Assembly: GCA_913060845.1 (NCBI GenBank)
Contig: CAJXVF010000080.1
Coordinates: 1 to 8,196, forward strand
Direction: 5' to 3'
Origin: an uncultured Alphaproteobacteria bacterium
GTDB taxonomy: Bacteria > Pseudomonadota > Alphaproteobacteria > Bin95
DNA: 8,196 nucleotides
The position numbers and the translations under genes are program-made. Below are positions 6,719-8,196 of this stretch, piece by piece. A model generated the notes under the pieces. The model was not told the DNA's origin and ran no database searches. It worked only from the letters and a program-made list of their open reading frames with translations. Every line of letters begins with the position of its first letter. Positions within the stretch are counted from its first letter, which is position 1.

Positions 6719-7667
6719 GGCTGTGTTTGTGATGATGGCCGTGGTCATGGCTATGGCCGTGACTATGGCCATGCCCGTGGCCATGATCATGCCCATCAAC
6801 GCCCGCGCCGCGCACATGGTGATGATGCCCAACCTGCGGTGTGCCGACCTCATCTTCATAGCCGATAATCTGCTCGCGATACTTGCAGAGCATGCAATTC
6901 ATTGCGTTGTCGCCAGTTAGCGTTTCAGCAACCCGATCTGCGAACGCATCCAGCACCTTGGGGTGATCAGCAAGGTAAGGCGCGTCGATATAATCGATCT
7001 CTGGATTGGCCGCGCGCACTTTGGCGGTCTCATCCCGAATGCGCTTAATCAAAATGCCAGTGAATAGGAAGTAAGGGAAAACAATGACGCGCTTGAAACC
7101 AAGCTTGGTTGCGCGCTCCAGCCCTGGTGCGACGCGTGGATGTGCGACGCCGCTGTAACACACCTCCGCCCAGCCAAAGCCCATGCCTTCCCAAAGCATC
7201 CGTGCCACTTTGGAGACATTGGAATTGGCGTCCGCATCATTCGTGCCGCGGCCAACGACCATCAGCAATGTATCTTCGCGTGCGACATCGCTTGGGTTGG
7301 CGGCTAGCGCCTCCTCGATCCGCTCTTTACAGGCGGCAAGCAATTTTGGGTCAATCGCCAGATCACGGCCCATGCGCACATCAATATTAGGATGCGCCCG
7401 GCTAAACTCATTGATCTCTGATGGCACGTCATTCTTAACGTGACCTGCAGCGAACAGCATGCCGGGGATGGCAATGATTCGTTCCATTCCCCGTTCTGCC
7501 AAGGCATCCAAGCCTTCACGAATTACGGGTGTTGCGAACTCCAAGAAGCCGCTATCAACATCGTAGTCCGGCAGCCGTGTTGTCAGCCCAGCCTTTAGGC
7601 TGCTGAACTCACGGATCGCGTCCGGGTCGCGGCTGCCATGGCCGCAAATCATCACGCCTGTGCGCAT
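6702..7667 (-). CDS. cbiX: Sirohydrochlorin cobaltochelatase CbiX, long form with His-rich tail
   Basis: A 321-residue class II chelatase that inserts cobalt into sirohydrochlorin, the entry step of the cobalt-early B12 route. Two homologous halves are visible. The first has MICGHGSRD with the metal-binding His10, and IPGMLFAAGHVKND with the second active-site His76. The second has VVGRGTNDADAN (137-148) and FPYFLFTGILIKRIRDE (207-223), lacking the paired His. After the core comes an MxCxxC motif (MNCMLC, 256-261), which in a characterised Bacillus CbiX belongs to an iron-sulfur centre, then a tail with 18 His in residues 281-317. The tail may hold cobalt or other divalent metal; that is inference. 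It is the first gene of the operon, and GGAAAA lies upstream of the ATG at 7667. A ferrochelatase-type role in siroheme is the main alternative, but context favours cobalt. Confidence 0.95.
   Translation of the reverse strand: MRTGVMICGHGSRDPDAIREFSSLKAGLTTRLPDYDVDSGFLEFATPVIREGLDALAERGMERIIAIPGMLFAAGHVKNDVPSEINEFSRAHPNIDVRMGRDLAIDPKLLAACKERIEEALAANPSDVAREDTLLMVVGRGTNDADANSNVSKVARMLWEGMGFGWAEVCYSGVAHPRVAPGLERATKLGFKRVIVFPYFLFTGILIKRIRDETAKVRAANPEIDYIDAPYLADHPKVLDAFADRVAETLTGDNAMNCMLCKYREQIIGYEDEVGTPQVGHHHHVRGAGVDGHDHGHGHGHSHGHSHDHGHHHKHSHDDDA
6717..6827 (-). repeat. Degenerate CAYGGC-type repeat encoding the CbiX His-rich tail
   Basis: The minus strand carries imperfect hexamers of CATGGC/CACGGC/CATAGC type encoding alternating His-Gly and His-Ser from about 6791 to 6741, flanked by His clusters (HHHH at 6827-6816, HHHKHSH at 6737-6717). 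Synonymous variation between units suggests the tail is kept for its protein sequence. The same DNA read in the cobH frame is open and gives an Ala/Met/Thr/Ile-rich peptide that should not be annotated as part of CobH. Confidence 0.75.
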
Positions 7668-7716
7668 AAGATATTTTCCATTCGGAATACGGATCGGGAC
7701 TCACTAGATTGCATCC
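7668..7716. promoter_or_regulatory. Short divergent gap between cbiX and cobD
   Basis: These 49 bases separate two divergent B12 genes and should hold at least part of both promoters. An imperfect palindrome ATTC-G-GAAT is at 7680-7688. No clear paired -35/-10 elements are visible on either strand. The gap is far too short for a cobalamin riboswitch. The promoters, if here, may extend into the coding ends. Confidence 0.4.
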
Positions 7717-8168
7717 ATGTTAGAGACCGCCTTCGCCATCACCGTCAAGCCATTCTGGATATTAGCCCTCGCGTTAGTGATTGACGCGGCCATTGGGGAC
7801 CCACCGTGGTTATGGTGCCGTATCCCGCACCCCGCCGCCATTATTGGCAGTGCTATCGGCTGGGCAGAGCGACGCTTGAACCGGGCCACGCGGCCAGAGG
7901 GCGACCGGAAACTGCGCGGGTTAGTCACGACGCTTGCCTTCCTGGCATTGGCCGCGCTGATCGGCTGGATGCTAGAGGGCCTTCTAACCGGCAGTGGATT
8001 CGCACTGGTGCTAGAGGCTCTCGTGGTCGCTGTCCTGATTGCTCAACGCAGCTTGTTTGATCATGTGCGCGCCGTAGCCTCTGCATTGGATATATCGGTT
8101 GAAGCGGGGCGGATCGCCGTTGCGCATATCGTTGGGCGTGATCCTGACGCCTTGGATGAGCACGGCGT
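7717..8168 (+). CDS. cobD: Adenosylcobinamide-phosphate synthase CobD/CbiB (5' half only)
   Basis: The N-terminal 150 residues of an inner-membrane enzyme that joins adenosylcobyric acid to (R)-1-amino-2-propanol or its phosphate, making the side arm for the lower ligand. Family features are a first membrane segment (about 12-26) ending in IGDPP (26-30), HPAAIIG (38-44), E51 and RLN (53-55), a second hydrophobic region (about 68-110), AQRSLFDHV (109-117) and IVGRDPDALDEHG (138-150). The match stops just before the conserved catalytic-side block expected after it, because adapter begins at 8169. Full members are about 300-320 residues, so about half is missing through sampling, not mutation. 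The start is fixed by an in-frame TAG at 7705-7707 with ATG at 7717. It is transcribed away from cbiX. Confidence 0.93.
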
Positions 8169-8196
8169 CTGTCTCTTATACACATCTGACGCTGCC
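8169..8196 (-). other. Illumina Nextera adapter, reverse complement (non-genomic)
   Basis: The last 28 bases are the reverse complement of the adapter seen at the left end, starting with the mosaic end CTGTCTCTTATACACATCT (8169-8187) and followed by GACGCTGCC, part of the Read 1-side arm. Native DNA ends at about 8168, inside cobD. The cobD frame runs through this adapter without a stop, and a false reading frame begins in it on the minus strand. Confidence 0.98.

Noticed and set aside
6719..6859. Extended N-terminus of CobH, hydrophobic and Ala/Met/Thr/Ile-rich, resembling a membrane segment
   Set aside because: It is the frame-shifted reading of the His-repeat DNA of cbiX. CobH is a soluble enzyme, and its homology begins just after 6715.
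24..8187. Inverted 19-bp mosaic ends at both window ends, resembling a Tn5-like transposon enclosing the B12 operon
   Set aside because: The flanking bases are Nextera library adapter and index, and there is no transposase gene between the ends. It is a library-construction artefact.

Overview
The window is a fragment of an alphaproteobacterial-type genome. The order is unresolved; the evidence is moderately high GC, the style of the cob genes, and the fused CbiG-CobJ protein. Most of it is a cobalamin (vitamin B12) corrin-ring operon. Both outer ends are not genomic. Positions 1-42 match an Illumina Nextera i5-side adapter, including an 8-base index, and 8169-8196 are the reverse complement of the same adapter. 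Native DNA is therefore about 43-8168.

Layout: (1) 43-130 is a short margin with no certain gene. (2) 131-1348 (+) is a Bcr/CflA-type major facilitator drug efflux transporter. (3) 1285-2250 (-) is a LysR-type regulator whose 3' end overlaps the transporter tail to tail by 64 nt. (4) 2251-2365 is a short AT-richer gap. (5) 2366-7667 (-) is a compact five-gene operon, in transcription order cbiX - cobH - cobL - cobI - cbiG/cobJ fusion, in which every junction overlaps by 1-17 nt. (6) 7668-7716 is a 49-bp divergent gap. (7) From 7717 (+) cobD/cbiB begins; it is cut by the window end after about half of its usual length.

How the genes fit together: CbiX inserts cobalt into sirohydrochlorin. CobI methylates C20. 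The CobJ half of the fusion methylates C17 with ring contraction. The CbiG half opens the delta-lactone and removes the C20 unit. CobL methylates C5 and C15 and decarboxylates the C12 acetate. CobH moves the C11 methyl to C12. CobD attaches the aminopropanol arm. An early chelatase together with a full-length CbiG domain points to a cobalt-early route, although several other proteins resemble the aerobic Cob series. The C11 methyltransferase (cobM/cbiF), C1 methylation (cobF/cbiD), the reductase (cobK/cbiJ), the amidases and CobNST are not in the window.

I found no mobile element, CRISPR array, RNA gene or cobalamin riboswitch, and no convincingly undescribed system. The points most worth a second look are the CbiG-CobJ fusion, the His-rich and MxCxxC tail of CbiX, the start of cobH inside the DNA encoding that tail, and the adapter ends, which create a false gene.
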